A stretch of DNA of 47,720 nt. Origin: Lachnospiraceae bacterium. GTDB lineage: Bacteria; Bacillota; Clostridia; Lachnospirales; Lachnospiraceae. Location: the NCBI GenBank assembly GCA_011959925.1, contig BLMD01000383.1, forward strand, positions 1 through 47,720. Direction: 5' to 3'. The translations under genes and the position numbers were made by a program. Of this stretch, positions 25,247 through 34,755 are shown one piece after another; within the stretch, counting starts at the first letter, position 1; each line of letters starts with the position of its first letter. A model generated the notes under the pieces. The model had not been told where the DNA came from and ran no database searches. It saw only the letters and a list, made by a program, of their open reading frames with translations.

Positions 25247-26557
25247 ATGGAAAAAAAGCATATCATAAATAAAGTCGAGAAGGGCAGCATCGCAGATGAA
25301 TTGAACATTGCGCCCGGAGATGCGCTGATTTGTATCAACGGGCAGAAGATCGAAGATGTGTTTGATTATCATTATCTGATTCATGAAGAGGAAGTTACTG
25401 TTTTGATCCGAAAACCGGACGGGGAAGAATGGGAATTTGAAATCGAAAAAGACTACGACGAAGATCTGGGCATTGTGTTTGAAAGCGGACTGATGGATGA
25501 TTATAAGTCCTGCCGGAATAAATGCATCTTTTGTTTTATTGATCAGATGCCGAAAGGAATGCGCGATACGCTGTATTTTAAGGACGATGATTCCAGGCTT
25601 TCGTTTTTGCAGGGAAATTATATTACATTGACCAATATGAAGCAGAATGATATCGAGCGAATCATCCGATACCGCCTGGAGCCGATCAATATTTCCGTGC
25701 ATACGACAAATCCCGCGCTGCGCTGTAAGATGTTAAACAACAGTTTTGCCGGCGAGGCGCTGGCGCATATGCAGCGGTTAAAGGAAGAGAGTATACAGAT
25801 GAACGGGCAGATCGTTCTTTGTAAAGGGATCAATGACGGGGCGGAGCTGGAACAGAGCATACGCGACCTGACGTCATATATTCCCTGTATGCAGAGTCTC
25901 TCCGTCGTTCCGGCGGGCATGACAAAGTACCGGGAAGGACTCTATCCCTTAGAGCCTTTTACAAAAACGGACGCCGGGGAAGTGATTTCCGTGATTCACA
26001 GATGGCAGCAGTATTGTATGGAGCGCTACGGCATTCATTTTGTCCATGCAGGAGACGAATGGTATCTGATGGCAGAAAAGGAAATTCCTAAGGAAGAGAC
26101 CTATGACGGATACCTGCAGCTGGAAAACGGGGTAGGCATGATGCGCCTGTTAGAGGACGAATTTTTGGAAGCGCTGGATAAAACAGAAAGAAAAACAGCA
26201 GGGATGCGGAAGCTTACCATAGCGACCGGAACGTTGGCGGCTCCCCTTCTGACGAAATTATGCGGCCGTCTGATGCAGAAATTTCCGGATATTTTTGTAC
26301 GGGTCATTCCGATCCGGAATGATTTTTTCGGAGAACAGATCACGGTTGCCGGGCTTTTAACGGGGCAGGATCTGATCGCACAGCTAAAAGGTGTGGATTT
26401 AGGGGAGAAACTTTTGCTTTCGAGCCATCTTCTGCGCAGCGGCGAAGAAGTGTTTCTGGACGACGTGACGCTCACAGAGCTGAAAAATGCTTTACAAGTA
26501 CAGGTAGATATTGTAAAATCAAGCGGACAAGATTTCGTAGATGCATGTATCGGCTGA
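25247..26557 (+). CDS. DUF512 protein with PDZ-like and radical-SAM-like domains
   Basis: The 436-residue product belongs to the DUF512 family conserved in Clostridia. The N-terminal ~70 residues look PDZ-like (INKVEKGSIADELNIAPGD, then ICINGQKI). A cysteine cluster CRNKCIFC (Cys89, Cys93, Cys96; C-x3-C-x2-C) matches the radical SAM [4Fe-4S] motif, followed by a TIM-barrel-like stretch and the C-terminal DUF512 domain (about 225-430). The function is unknown. ATG 25247 gives the family N-terminus; an upstream ATG at 25193 adds 18 atypical residues. It lies immediately before der, as in many Clostridia. Confidence 0.88.
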   Translation: MEKKHIINKVEKGSIADELNIAPGDALICINGQKIEDVFDYHYLIHEEEVTVLIRKPDGEEWEFEIEKDYDEDLGIVFESGLMDDYKSCRNKCIFCFIDQMPKGMRDTLYFKDDDSRLSFLQGNYITLTNMKQNDIERIIRYRLEPINISVHTTNPALRCKMLNNSFAGEALAHMQRLKEESIQMNGQIVLCKGINDGAELEQSIRDLTSYIPCMQSLSVVPAGMTKYREGLYPLEPFTKTDAGEVISVIHRWQQYCMERYGIHFVHAGDEWYLMAEKEIPKEETYDGYLQLENGVGMMRLLEDEFLEALDKTERKTAGMRKLTIATGTLAAPLLTKLCGRLMQKFPDIFVRVIPIRNDFFGEQITVAGLLTGQDLIAQLKGVDLGEKLLLSSHLLRSGEEVFLDDVTLTELKNALQVQVDIVKSSGQDFVDACIG

Positions 26558-26601
26558 TTTTGGAAACGTCTCTTCCGCCGGCTGCATCTTGTATCGACGG
26601 T

Positions 26602-26692
26602 AACAAACATCTGCCGGAAGACCTTTTTCCAACATATCCTGGGGCAATTGTGGAATACGTCCGGCAGAATACATGTTTTGGATATGCCCCGG
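26602..26692 (+). ncRNA. Candidate structured leader (pseudoknot) upstream of der
   Basis: In the 151-base gap between the DUF512 gene and der, TCTGCCGGA (26610-26618) pairs with TCCGGCAGA (26660-26668). TTCCA (26627-26631) and TGGAA (26651-26655) form an inner stem. The loop segment CCTGGGGCA (26638-26646) can pair with TGCCCCGG (26685-26692), which lies five bases before the der ribosome binding site, making an H-type pseudoknot. CATATCC (26633-26639) and GGATATG (26680-26686) give a competing pairing. No known riboswitch class was recognised. Confidence 0.45.
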
Positions 26693-26708
26693 AGAATAGG
26701 AGATTGTT

Positions 26709-28031
26709 ATGAGTAAACCGGTGGTGGCGGTGGTAGGACGTCCCAATGTGGGAAAATCAACGCTGTTTAATGTATTGGCCGGAGAAAGAATTGCGATTGT
26801 AAAAGATACGCCGGGAGTGACCAGAGACAGGATTTATGCCGACGCTTCCTGGCTGGATCATAATTTTACATTGATCGATACGGGAGGGATTGAACCGGAC
26901 TCCAAAGATATCATTTTGTCTCAGATGCGGGAACAGGCGCAGATCGCTATCGACACGGCGGACGTCATTCTTTTTCTTACCGACGTGCGGCAGGGACTGT
27001 TGGATGCGGACGATAAAGTGGCGGATCTGCTGCGCCGTTCGGGAAAACCTGTGGTCTTGGTCGTCAATAAAGTGGACAGTTTTGAAAAATTTATGCCGGA
27101 TGTGTATGAATTTTATAATCTGGGAATCGGAGAACCGGTTCCGATTTCCGCCGCATCTATGCTTGGGATCGGAGATATGCTGGATGAAGTCATCCGTCAT
27201 TTCCCGAAGAAAAGCGGCGAAGAGGAGGAAGACGATCGTCCGAAGGTAGCGATTATCGGAAAGCCCAACGTAGGGAAATCTTCCCTTGTGAACCGCCTGT
27301 TGGGGGAAAACCGGGTGATTGTATCCGATATTGCCGGCACGACCAGGGACGCCGTTGACACGGCGATCCGGTATAACGGAGATGAATATGTCTTTATCGA
27401 TACCGCGGGGCTGCGCAGAAAGAGCAAGGTAAAAGAAGATCTTGAGCGTTACAGCATTATCCGTGCCGTAACCGCCGTAGAGCGTGCGGACGTGACGCTT
27501 TTAGTGATCGACGCAACGGAAGGCGTAACGGAGCAGGATGCCAAAATAGCCGGGATTGCGCATGACCGCGGAAAAGGGATCGTCATTGTCGTAAATAAAT
27601 GGGACGCCGTCGAAAAAGACGATAAAACGATGCAGAAACATACGGAGCGGATCCGGCAGATTTTAAGTTTTATGCCCTATGCAGAGATTATGTTTATTTC
27701 GGCAAAGACAGGGCAGAGAACCGGAAAGATTTTCGATATGATCCGGATGGTTATGGAAAATAATTCCATGCGGATTTCCACAGGCGTGTTAAACGAGATT
27801 GTAACCGAGGCAGTCGCTATGCAGCAGCCGCCTTCCGATAAAGGAAAACGGCTGAAGATTTATTATTCGACGCAGGTATCGGTAAAACCTCCGACGTTTG
27901 TGATCTTTGTCAACGAAAAACAGCTGATGCATTTTTCATATGTCCGGTATCTGGAAAACCGGATCCGCGACGCATTCGGATTTCGGGGGACTTCTTTAAA
28001 ATTTATCATTCGGGAGAGAAAAGGAGAATGA
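26709..28031 (+). CDS. der: Ribosome-associated double GTPase Der (EngA)
   Basis: Der has two GTPase domains and a KH-like domain and is needed for 50S subunit maturation. The 440-residue product shows G1 copies [12 protein letters not shown] (near residue 9) and [12 protein letters not shown] (near 185), G3 copies DTGGIE and DTAGLRRK, and G4 copies NKVD and NKWD. The C-terminal ~85 residues form the KH-like domain ([21 protein letters not shown], split at its ends). Its ATG follows TAGGAG at 26697-26702. The structured leader above may affect translation. plsY follows after four bases. Confidence 0.97.
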   Translation: MSKPVVAVVGRPNVGKSTLFNVLAGERIAIVKDTPGVTRDRIYADASWLDHNFTLIDTGGIEPDSKDIILSQMREQAQIAIDTADVILFLTDVRQGLLDADDKVADLLRRSGKPVVLVVNKVDSFEKFMPDVYEFYNLGIGEPVPISAASMLGIGDMLDEVIRHFPKKSGEEEEDDRPKVAIIGKPNVGKSSLVNRLLGENRVIVSDIAGTTRDAVDTAIRYNGDEYVFIDTAGLRRKSKVKEDLERYSIIRAVTAVERADVTLLVIDATEGVTEQDAKIAGIAHDRGKGIVIVVNKWDAVEKDDKTMQKHTERIRQILSFMPYAEIMFISAKTGQRTGKIFDMIRMVMENNSMRISTGVLNEIVTEAVAMQQPPSDKGKRLKIYYSTQVSVKPPTFVIFVNEKQLMHFSYVRYLENRIRDAFGFRGTSLKFIIRERKGE

Positions 28032-28035
28032 CGCT

Positions 28036-28695
28036 ATGCTGAGTAATCGGTTGGTCGTACTGGTGATCGGATATTTCTGCGGAATATTTTTATCGGGATA
28101 TGCCTATGGAAAGTCGAAACATAAAGATATTACTACAATGGGAAGCGGCAATGCCGGAACGACGAATACGTTCCGCATGTTCGGATGGAAAGCGGGACTG
28201 ATTACGCTGCTGGGGGATGTTTCCAAACCGATCGCCGCAATTTTGATCACATGGCTGCTGTTTCATAAGAGCTGTCCGGAGGGCGTGAGGCTTCTGGAAC
28301 TTTACGCAGGGCTTGGAACGATTATCGGGCACAATTATCCGTTTTATATGAAACATTTCAAGGGCGGAAAGGGGATTGCCTGTACCGGAGGGATGATGAT
28401 TGCATTCTGTCCGATCGAAGTGCCTCTGGGCCTTGGGCTGTTTCTTATTATGACTGCCGTGACAAAATACGTATCGGTCGGCTCGATCGTCGGACTGATC
28501 AGTTTTTTTGTGCAGACGGTCGCATTCGGAGAACTGGGGATATTAGACGTAACAGAGAAGTACCGGATGGAGGTTTATCTGCTTGCTGCAGTTATTATGC
28601 TGATGGGCATCCTGCGGCACCGGGAAAATATCAAACGCCTGATCAACGGAAACGAAAATAAATTCAGTTTAAAAAAGAAAGAAGGAACGGTTTAA
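28036..28695 (+). CDS. plsY: Glycerol-3-phosphate acyltransferase PlsY
   Basis: PlsY transfers an acyl group from acyl-phosphate to glycerol-3-phosphate at the membrane, the first step of phospholipid synthesis. The 219-residue product has about five hydrophobic segments and the conserved motifs GSGNAGTTNTFR (motif 1), GHNYPFYMKHFKGGKGIA (motif 2) and a later conserved glycine-rich region. Its substrate is made by GpsA, encoded two bases downstream, so the two genes form a lipid-precursor pair. Confidence 0.96.
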   Translation: MLSNRLVVLVIGYFCGIFLSGYAYGKSKHKDITTMGSGNAGTTNTFRMFGWKAGLITLLGDVSKPIAAILITWLLFHKSCPEGVRLLELYAGLGTIIGHNYPFYMKHFKGGKGIACTGGMMIAFCPIEVPLGLGLFLIMTAVTKYVSVGSIVGLISFFVQTVAFGELGILDVTEKYRMEVYLLAAVIMLMGILRHRENIKRLINGNENKFSLKKKEGTV

Positions 28696-28697
28696 TT

Positions 28698-29711
28698 ATG
28701 GCGAAAGCAGGAATCATCGGAGCCGGGAGCTGGGGATGTGCGCTTGCCGGCGTATTGGATACAAACGGGCATCAGGTAACGGTATGGTCTGTCATGGAAG
28801 ATGAGATTTCCATGTTGAAAGAGACGCATGAGCATGCGGATAAACTGCCGGGCGTTTTGCTGTCGGAGAAGATTTCCTTTACCTGCGATATCAAAGAAGC
28901 GGTTTCGGACATGGATCTTTTGGTCCTTGCCGTACCCTCCGTTTATACAAGGAGTACGGCAAAACAGATGGCGCCTTACATCAGGCAGAACCAGATCATT
29001 GTGAGCGTGGCAAAAGGAATCGAAGAAGAGAGCCTGCTGACGCTCTGTGAGATTATCGAAGAGGAAATTCCGGCTGCAGACGCCGCCGTACTCTGCGGAC
29101 CAAGCCATGCGGAAGAAGTGGGAAGAAGACTCCCTACGGCATTGGTGGCGGGAGCAAGGACGAAGAAAACGGCAGAATATATCCAGAAAGTATTTATGAA
29201 CGACGTATTTCGTGTGTATACCAGTCCGGATGTGCTGGGCATGGAACTTGGCGGGGCGCTGAAAAACGTCATTGCGCTTGCGGCGGGCATGGCAGACGGA
29301 TTGGAGTACGGGGACAATACGAAAGCCGCCCTGATCACCAGAGGCATTACGGAGATTGCGAGGCTTGCCGCGGCAATGGGGGCGAATACGGAGACGATCA
29401 ACGGACTGACGGGAATCGGCGATCTGATCGTGACCTGCGCCAGCAGGCATTCCAGAAACCGGAAAGCCGGTATGCTGATCGGCAGGGGATATACGATGCA
29501 GCAGGCGATGGATGAAGTAAAAATGGTGGTAGAAGGCGTTTATTCTGCCAAAGCCGCGGCTGCACTTGGAAAGAAGTATGGAGTTTCCATGCCGATCATC
29601 GAGCAGGTGAACCGCGTGCTGTTTGATGATAAACCGGCAAAAGACGCCGTCAGGGAATTGATGCAGAGAGATAAAAAGACAGAACATACCACGTTAGAAT
29701 GGGAGAACTGA
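28698..29711 (+). CDS. gpsA: NAD(P)-dependent glycerol-3-phosphate dehydrogenase
   Basis: GpsA reduces dihydroxyacetone phosphate to glycerol-3-phosphate, the PlsY substrate. The 337-residue product has the Rossmann motif GAGSWGCALA at residues 7-16 and the family motif LCGPSHAEEV. The catalytic Lys region GGALKNVIALAAGMADGL and the TRGITEIARLAAAMGA signature follow in order. GAAGGAA precedes the ATG. The length equals the family norm. Confidence 0.97.
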   Translation: MAKAGIIGAGSWGCALAGVLDTNGHQVTVWSVMEDEISMLKETHEHADKLPGVLLSEKISFTCDIKEAVSDMDLLVLAVPSVYTRSTAKQMAPYIRQNQIIVSVAKGIEEESLLTLCEIIEEEIPAADAAVLCGPSHAEEVGRRLPTALVAGARTKKTAEYIQKVFMNDVFRVYTSPDVLGMELGGALKNVIALAAGMADGLEYGDNTKAALITRGITEIARLAAAMGANTETINGLTGIGDLIVTCASRHSRNRKAGMLIGRGYTMQQAMDEVKMVVEGVYSAKAAAALGKKYGVSMPIIEQVNRVLFDDKPAKDAVRELMQRDKKTEHTTLEWEN

Positions 29712-29717
29712 TCAGAG

Positions 29718-30152
29718 ATGGAAACGATTCGGATAAAATATTTTTCAGACGATGTAAAAAAGCTTTGTTATATAGACGGAAAATCCGACTGGATCGACCT
29801 TAGGGCTTCGGAGCGCAGGGAGTTAAAGGCGGGTGAATTTGCACTGATTCCCTTAGGCGTTGCCATGCAGCTTCCAAAGGGATATGAGGGGCATCTGGTG
29901 CCGAGAAGCTCTGCTTTTAAACAGTATGGCATCCTGCAGACAAACAGTCTGGGAATCATAGACAATTCTTACTGCGGAGACGAGGATATGTGGCGTATGC
30001 CGGTCTATGCGACCAGAGATACCGTAATTGAGAAAAACGACAGAATCTGCCAGTTTCGTATTGTGAAAAACCAGCCGCAGATCGTATTTGAAGAATGTAA
30101 AGAACTGGAGAAAGAAAGCCGCGGGGGCTTTGGAAGTACAGGCAGGCAGTAG
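29718..30152 (+). CDS. dut: dUTPase family protein
   Basis: dUTPase hydrolyses dUTP to dUMP, keeping uracil out of DNA and supplying dTMP synthesis. The 144-residue product shows the five motifs: GVAMQLPKGYEGHLVPRSS (motifs 1-2), IIDNSYCGD (motif 3), RICQFRI (motif 4) and RGGFGSTG (motif 5). Motif 3 keeps the catalytic Asp but has Asn-Ser-Tyr-Cys where classical enzymes have Ser/Ala-Asp-Tyr-Arg; I believe this variant is seen in other Clostridia. It lies six bases after gpsA and 14 bases before dnaE. Confidence 0.9.
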   Translation: METIRIKYFSDDVKKLCYIDGKSDWIDLRASERRELKAGEFALIPLGVAMQLPKGYEGHLVPRSSAFKQYGILQTNSLGIIDNSYCGDEDMWRMPVYATRDTVIEKNDRICQFRIVKNQPQIVFEECKELEKESRGGFGSTGRQ

Positions 30153-30166
30153 AACGGAGCGTTGCG

Positions 30167-33100
30167 ATGGCATTTACCCACTTACATGTGCATACCGAGT
30201 ACAGTCTTTTGGACGGCTCGAATAAGATAAAAGAATATGCCGCAAGAGTGAAAGAACTGGGCATGACTGCGGCTGCAATAACAGATCACGGCGTGATGTA
30301 CGGCGTGATCGAATTTTATAAGGCCGCAAAGGCACAGGGGATTCAGCCGATTTTGGGATGTGAAGTCTATGTGGCGCCCAATTCCCGTTTTGACAGAGAA
30401 ACGGTGTATGGCGAGGACAGGTACTATCATCTTGTGCTTTTGGCGGAAAACAACGAAGGATACGGCAATTTGGTGAAAATCGTATCCAAAGGGTTTGTAG
30501 ACGGTTATTATTATAAGCCCAGGGTAGATTTTGAGGTTTTAAAGACGTATCATGAGGGAATCATTGCCTTAAGCGCCTGCCTGGCGGGAGAAGTTCAGCG
30601 TTATCTGGTGCGAGGCTTATACGAAGAAGCCAAGCAGACGGCGTTGAAATACCAGGACTGCTTCGGCGAGGGCAATTTCTTTTTAGAGCTGCAGGATCAC
30701 GGTATTTCACAGCAGCAGACGGTCAACCAGCAGCTGCTGCGTCTTTCCAAAGATACGGGGATTGCGCTTGTGGCGACGAACGACGTGCATTATACGTATG
30801 AAACGGATGCGGATTCCCACGATATCTTACTCTGTTTACAGACAGGGAAAAAGCTCTCCGATGAAAACAGGATGCGTTATGAGGGAGGACAGTATTATGT
30901 CAAATCCGAAGCGGAAATGAGAGCGCTGTTTCCTTATGCGCTGGAAGCCGTGGAGAATACACAGAAAATTGCCGACCGCTGTCATGTGGAGATTGAATTC
31001 GGGCACACAAAGCTGCCGAATTTTCCTGTGCCTAAAGGGTATACCACTTATGAATATCTGGAAAAGCTCTGTTACGAAGGGTTGAACGAGAGGTATCCCC
31101 TGGTGACAAAAGAGCTGGACGAACGCCTGAAATATGAGCTTTCCGTGATCAAAGATATGGGGTATGTGGAGTATTTTCTGATTGTATGGGATTATATCAG
31201 GTACGCCAGGGAACACGGCATCAGCGTGGGACCCGGCCGCGGCAGCGCTGCGGGAAGCCTTGTCGCATATACGACGGGAATTACGAATATCGACCCGATC
31301 CGGTATCATTTGATTTTTGAGCGTTTCCTGAATCCGGAACGTATTTCCATGCCCGATATCGACGTGGATTTCTGTTTCGAGAGGCGGCAGGAAGTGATCG
31401 ATTACGTCATTGAAAAGTACGGCAGAGACTGTGTGACGCAGATCATTACGTTTGGTACGCTTGCGGCAAGGGGAGTCATCCGGGATGTGGGGCGTGTGAT
31501 GGATCTGCCGTATGCATTTGTGGATACGATTGCAAAAAGTATTCCGAACGAGCTGGGCATTACCATTGAACGGGCAATTACAATGAACCCGGAGCTTAGG
31601 AACCGGTACGAAAACGAAGAAAATGTAAAGCGCGTGATCGATATGTCGAAACGCCTGGAAGGACTGCCGAGACATTCTTCCACGCATGCTGCAGGAGTCG
31701 TGATCTCCCAGAAGCCGATGGAAGAATACGTGCCGCTCTGTCTTGGAATCGACGGCATGCTCACAACGCAGTTTACCATGACGACGATCGAAGAGCTTGG
31801 TCTTCTGAAAATGGATTTTCTGGGTCTTCGTACGCTGACAGTCCTTTTGAACGCGGCGAAGATGGCAGAGAAAAATCATGGCGTATCGCTGGATATCGAC
31901 CGGATCGATTTTGACGACAAAGCGGTATTTGAGTCTCTGGGAACCGGAAAGACCGACGGCGTGTTCCAGCTGGAAAGCGCCGGGATGAAGAACTTTATGA
32001 AAGAGTTAAAACCGGAGAACCTGGAGGATATTATTGCGGGCATCGCGCTGTACCGCCCGGGACCGATGGACTTTATTCCGGCTTATATCCGGGGGAAAAA
32101 TCAATCCGGTGAGATTGCCTATGACTGCCCGCAGCTCAAGCCGATTTTGGAGCCTACGTACGGCTGTATTGTGTACCAGGAACAGGTGATGCAGATCGTA
32201 AGGGATCTTGCGGGTTATACGTTAGGGCGCAGCGACCTTGTGCGGCGTGCCATGTCAAAAAAGAAACAGTCGGTGATGGAGCAGGAGCGGAAAAATTTTG
32301 TGTACGGTAATCCGGGCGAAGGGATTCCCGGCTGCGTGGCAAACGGCATTCACGAACAGACTGCCGATAAAATTTTTGACGAGATGATCGATTTTGCAAA
32401 ATATGCGTTCAACAAGTCCCATGCGGCGGCATATGCGGTAGTGGCATATCAGACGGCATATTTAAAATATTATTATCCGGTGGAATATATGGCGGCTCTG
32501 ATGACTTCCGTGCAGGACCATGTCACCAAGGTTTCCGAGTATATACAGACCTGCCGGAAGATGGGGATTTTGATTCTGCCGCCGGATATCAACGAAGGAG
32601 AGAGCGGCTTTTCCGTATCGGACGGACAGATCCGCTACGGTCTTTCTGCGATCAAAAGCGTGGGGCGGCCGCTGATTGCCGCCGCATTAAAAGAGCGGCA
32701 GGCAAACGGAAAGTTTACGTCTCTTAAGGATTTCCTGACCCGGATGAGCAGCGGGGAACTCAATAAACGCGCGGTGGAGAATTTTATCAAAGCGGGAGCT
32801 TTTGACGGCATGAAAGGAACGCGGAAACAGAAGATGTTTTCGTATATCGGGATGATGGACGACATTAACCGGGAAAAGAAAGAATCCATGGCGGGGCAGA
32901 TGAGCCTGTTTGACCTGGTTTCGCCCGAAGAGCGCCGGGAGTACGAAACGGCGATGCCGGATGTGGGCGAGTATGATAAAGAGACTCTTCTGGGATTTGA
33001 GAAAGAAGTGCTGGGCGTCTATATCAGCGGCCATCCGCTGGAAGAATACGAGGGACGGTGGCGGAAAAATATTACGGCGACGACGGCGGATTTTCTTTTG

Positions 33101-33640
33101 GAAGAAGAGACCGGGGAGACAAAAGTAAAAGACGGCGAATCTGTGACGGTCGGCGGCATGATCGTAAATAAAACGATCAAATATACCAGAACGAACCAGA
33201 CGATGGCGTTTCTTACCATCGAGGATCTGCTTGGGACCGTGGAAGTCGTCGTATTTCCCAGGGATTATTTAAAGAATCAGACGCTGATGCAGGAAGAGGC
33301 AAAGGTATTTATCCGGGGCAGGGCAAACGTGGAGGAAGAAAAGAACGGAAAAGTGATCTGTGAAAAAGTATACGCGTTTGACGACGCGAAGCAGGAGCTT
33401 TGGATTCAGTTTTTGGATAAGGAGCAGTTTGCATCCAGAGAAGAAGAACTTTACCGCCTTCTGGCGGATTCGGACGGGGAAGATGCCGTTGTGGTCTATC
33501 TTTCGGCAGAAAAAGCGATGAAGCGCCTGCCGCCCAGCCGGAATATCAAAATCGATGCCGGGCTGCTTGAGAGTTTATCCGGGTGTTTTGGGGAAAATAA
33601 TATAAAAGTTGTAGAAAAGGCTATTGAAAAGACCAGATAA
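30167..33640 (+). CDS. dnaE: DNA polymerase III alpha subunit DnaE
   Basis: This is a C-family replicative polymerase; in low-GC Gram-positives that also have PolC, DnaE extends primers. The 1157-residue product has an N-terminal PHP domain whose metal-ligand motifs look intact (HLHVHTEYSLLDG, ITDHGVMYG, GCEVYV). The palm has GPGRGSAAGSLVAY and the catalytic PDIDVDF (near residue 405). A (HhH)2 region follows, and an OB-fold domain lies at about 1000-1080 (VTVGGMIVNKTIKYTRTNQ in part). Full family length, ATG just after a weak GGAG. Confidence 0.97.
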   Translation: MAFTHLHVHTEYSLLDGSNKIKEYAARVKELGMTAAAITDHGVMYGVIEFYKAAKAQGIQPILGCEVYVAPNSRFDRETVYGEDRYYHLVLLAENNEGYGNLVKIVSKGFVDGYYYKPRVDFEVLKTYHEGIIALSACLAGEVQRYLVRGLYEEAKQTALKYQDCFGEGNFFLELQDHGISQQQTVNQQLLRLSKDTGIALVATNDVHYTYETDADSHDILLCLQTGKKLSDENRMRYEGGQYYVKSEAEMRALFPYALEAVENTQKIADRCHVEIEFGHTKLPNFPVPKGYTTYEYLEKLCYEGLNERYPLVTKELDERLKYELSVIKDMGYVEYFLIVWDYIRYAREHGISVGPGRGSAAGSLVAYTTGITNIDPIRYHLIFERFLNPERISMPDIDVDFCFERRQEVIDYVIEKYGRDCVTQIITFGTLAARGVIRDVGRVMDLPYAFVDTIAKSIPNELGITIERAITMNPELRNRYENEENVKRVIDMSKRLEGLPRHSSTHAAGVVISQKPMEEYVPLCLGIDGMLTTQFTMTTIEELGLLKMDFLGLRTLTVLLNAAKMAEKNHGVSLDIDRIDFDDKAVFESLGTGKTDGVFQLESAGMKNFMKELKPENLEDIIAGIALYRPGPMDFIPAYIRGKNQSGEIAYDCPQLKPILEPTYGCIVYQEQVMQIVRDLAGYTLGRSDLVRRAMSKKKQSVMEQERKNFVYGNPGEGIPGCVANGIHEQTADKIFDEMIDFAKYAFNKSHAAAYAVVAYQTAYLKYYYPVEYMAALMTSVQDHVTKVSEYIQTCRKMGILILPPDINEGESGFSVSDGQIRYGLSAIKSVGRPLIAAALKERQANGKFTSLKDFLTRMSSGELNKRAVENFIKAGAFDGMKGTRKQKMFSYIGMMDDINREKKESMAGQMSLFDLVSPEERREYETAMPDVGEYDKETLLGFEKEVLGVYISGHPLEEYEGRWRKNITATTADFLLEEETGETKVKDGESVTVGGMIVNKTIKYTRTNQTMAFLTIEDLLGTVEVVVFPRDYLKNQTLMQEEAKVFIRGRANVEEEKNGKVICEKVYAFDDAKQELWIQFLDKEQFASREEELYRLLADSDGEDAVVVYLSAEKAMKRLPPSRNIKIDAGLLESLSGCFGENNIKVVEKAIEKTR

Positions 33641-33709
33641 ACCGATTAAAATGGTAGAGAAGATCAGAGTATAATGGAACCGGAGTAAAAATATAGGAGG
33701 AAATATGGT

Positions 33710-34684
33710 ATGGCAAAGGAGATCAAAACAATAGGCGTATTAACCAGCGGCGGCGATGCTCCTGGAATGAATGCTGCCATTCGTGCGGTTGTCCGTGAAG
33801 GACTTGGAAAAGGATTATGCGTAAAAGGCATCAAGCGTGGATATGCGGGACTGCTTTCGGAGGAGATTATCGATATGCAGGCGCGGGATGTGTCGGATAC
33901 GATTCAGCGCGGCGGAACGATTTTACAGACGGCGCGCTGCATGGAATTTACAACGGAAGACGGCCAGAAAGAAGGCGCCGAAATCTGTAAAAAACACGGG
34001 ATTGACGGAATTATCGTGATCGGCGGGGACGGTTCGTTTCGTGGAGCGCAGAAACTGGCGGCGCTTGGTGTAAATACCGTCGGCGTGCCGGGCACGATTG
34101 ATCTGGATATTTCCTGTTCGGAGTATACGATTGGATTTGACACGGCAGTGAATACGGCGATGCAGGCGATCGACAAAGTGCGCGATACGTCTACCTCCCA
34201 TGAACGCTGCAGTATTATTGAGGTTATGGGCAGAGGGGCCGGCTACATCGCGCTTTGGACCGGTATCGCAAACGGGGCGGAAGATATCCTGCTTCCGGAA
34301 CGGTACGATTATGACGAGCAGAAGCTGGTCAATCATATCATAGAGAACAGAAAACGCGGCAAACAGCATCATATCATCATCAATGCGGAAGGCATCGGGC
34401 ATTCCGTAAGCATGGCAAAGCGGATCGAGGCGGCAACGGGCATCGAGACGAGGGCGACGATCCTCGGTCATATGCAGCGCGGCGGAAGCCCCACATGTAA
34501 AGACCGTGTGTATGCGTCGATCATGGGAGCTTATGCGGTGAATCTGCTCTGCCAGGGCAAGACAAACCGCGTGGTTGCTTACAGGAACGGTGATTTCGTA
34601 GATTTTGATATTGACGAAGCGCTTGCAATGAACAAAGGCATTCCGGAATACCAGTTTGAAGTGTGCAAGAATCTTTCTATTTAA
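33710..34684 (+). CDS. pfkA: 6-phosphofructokinase
   Basis: PfkA phosphorylates fructose-6-phosphate in glycolysis. The 324-residue product has GVLTSGGDAPGMNAAIR at the start, GGDGSFRGA (the Gly after Asp marks an ATP-dependent rather than PPi-dependent enzyme), the catalytic-loop PGTIDLDI and EVMGRGAGY. In the catalytic loop, the Asn that usually follows TID is Leu (TIDLD for TIDND) and the next residues are SCSEY for xGTDY. AGGAGG at 33695-33700 precedes ATG 33710. A TATAAT box (33670-33675) lies upstream without a clear -35 box. Confidence 0.94.
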   Translation: MAKEIKTIGVLTSGGDAPGMNAAIRAVVREGLGKGLCVKGIKRGYAGLLSEEIIDMQARDVSDTIQRGGTILQTARCMEFTTEDGQKEGAEICKKHGIDGIIVIGGDGSFRGAQKLAALGVNTVGVPGTIDLDISCSEYTIGFDTAVNTAMQAIDKVRDTSTSHERCSIIEVMGRGAGYIALWTGIANGAEDILLPERYDYDEQKLVNHIIENRKRGKQHHIIINAEGIGHSVSMAKRIEAATGIETRATILGHMQRGGSPTCKDRVYASIMGAYAVNLLCQGKTNRVVAYRNGDFVDFDIDEALAMNKGIPEYQFEVCKNLSI

Positions 34685-34689
34685 TTTTC

Positions 34690-34718
34690 TTGTAATTTAA
34701 AAAGGCATATGCTATAAT
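34690..34718 (+). promoter_or_regulatory. Sigma-A type promoter of tig
   Basis: TTGTAA (34690-34695) and TATAAT (34713-34718) are separated by 17 bases. It starts six bases after the pfkA stop and leaves a leader of about 30 bases before tig. Confidence 0.75.
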
Positions 34719-34755
34719 ATCCCAATGACTGCAGGCGAAGGAGGAAACAGTTAGA

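Noticed and set aside
28692..29687. A minus-strand open frame of about 331 codons covering gpsA
   Set aside because: It mirrors almost the whole gpsA coding sequence and has no domain or start signal.
30836..31879. A minus-strand open frame of about 347 codons inside dnaE
   Set aside because: It is fully antisense to conserved DnaE domains, has no recognisable domain, and is rich in His/Arg as expected for shadow frames.
33647..33675. A pfkA promoter based on TATAAT at 33670-33675
   Set aside because: The -35 position at 17 bases reads TAAAAT, a poor match, so the site was not listed as a feature.
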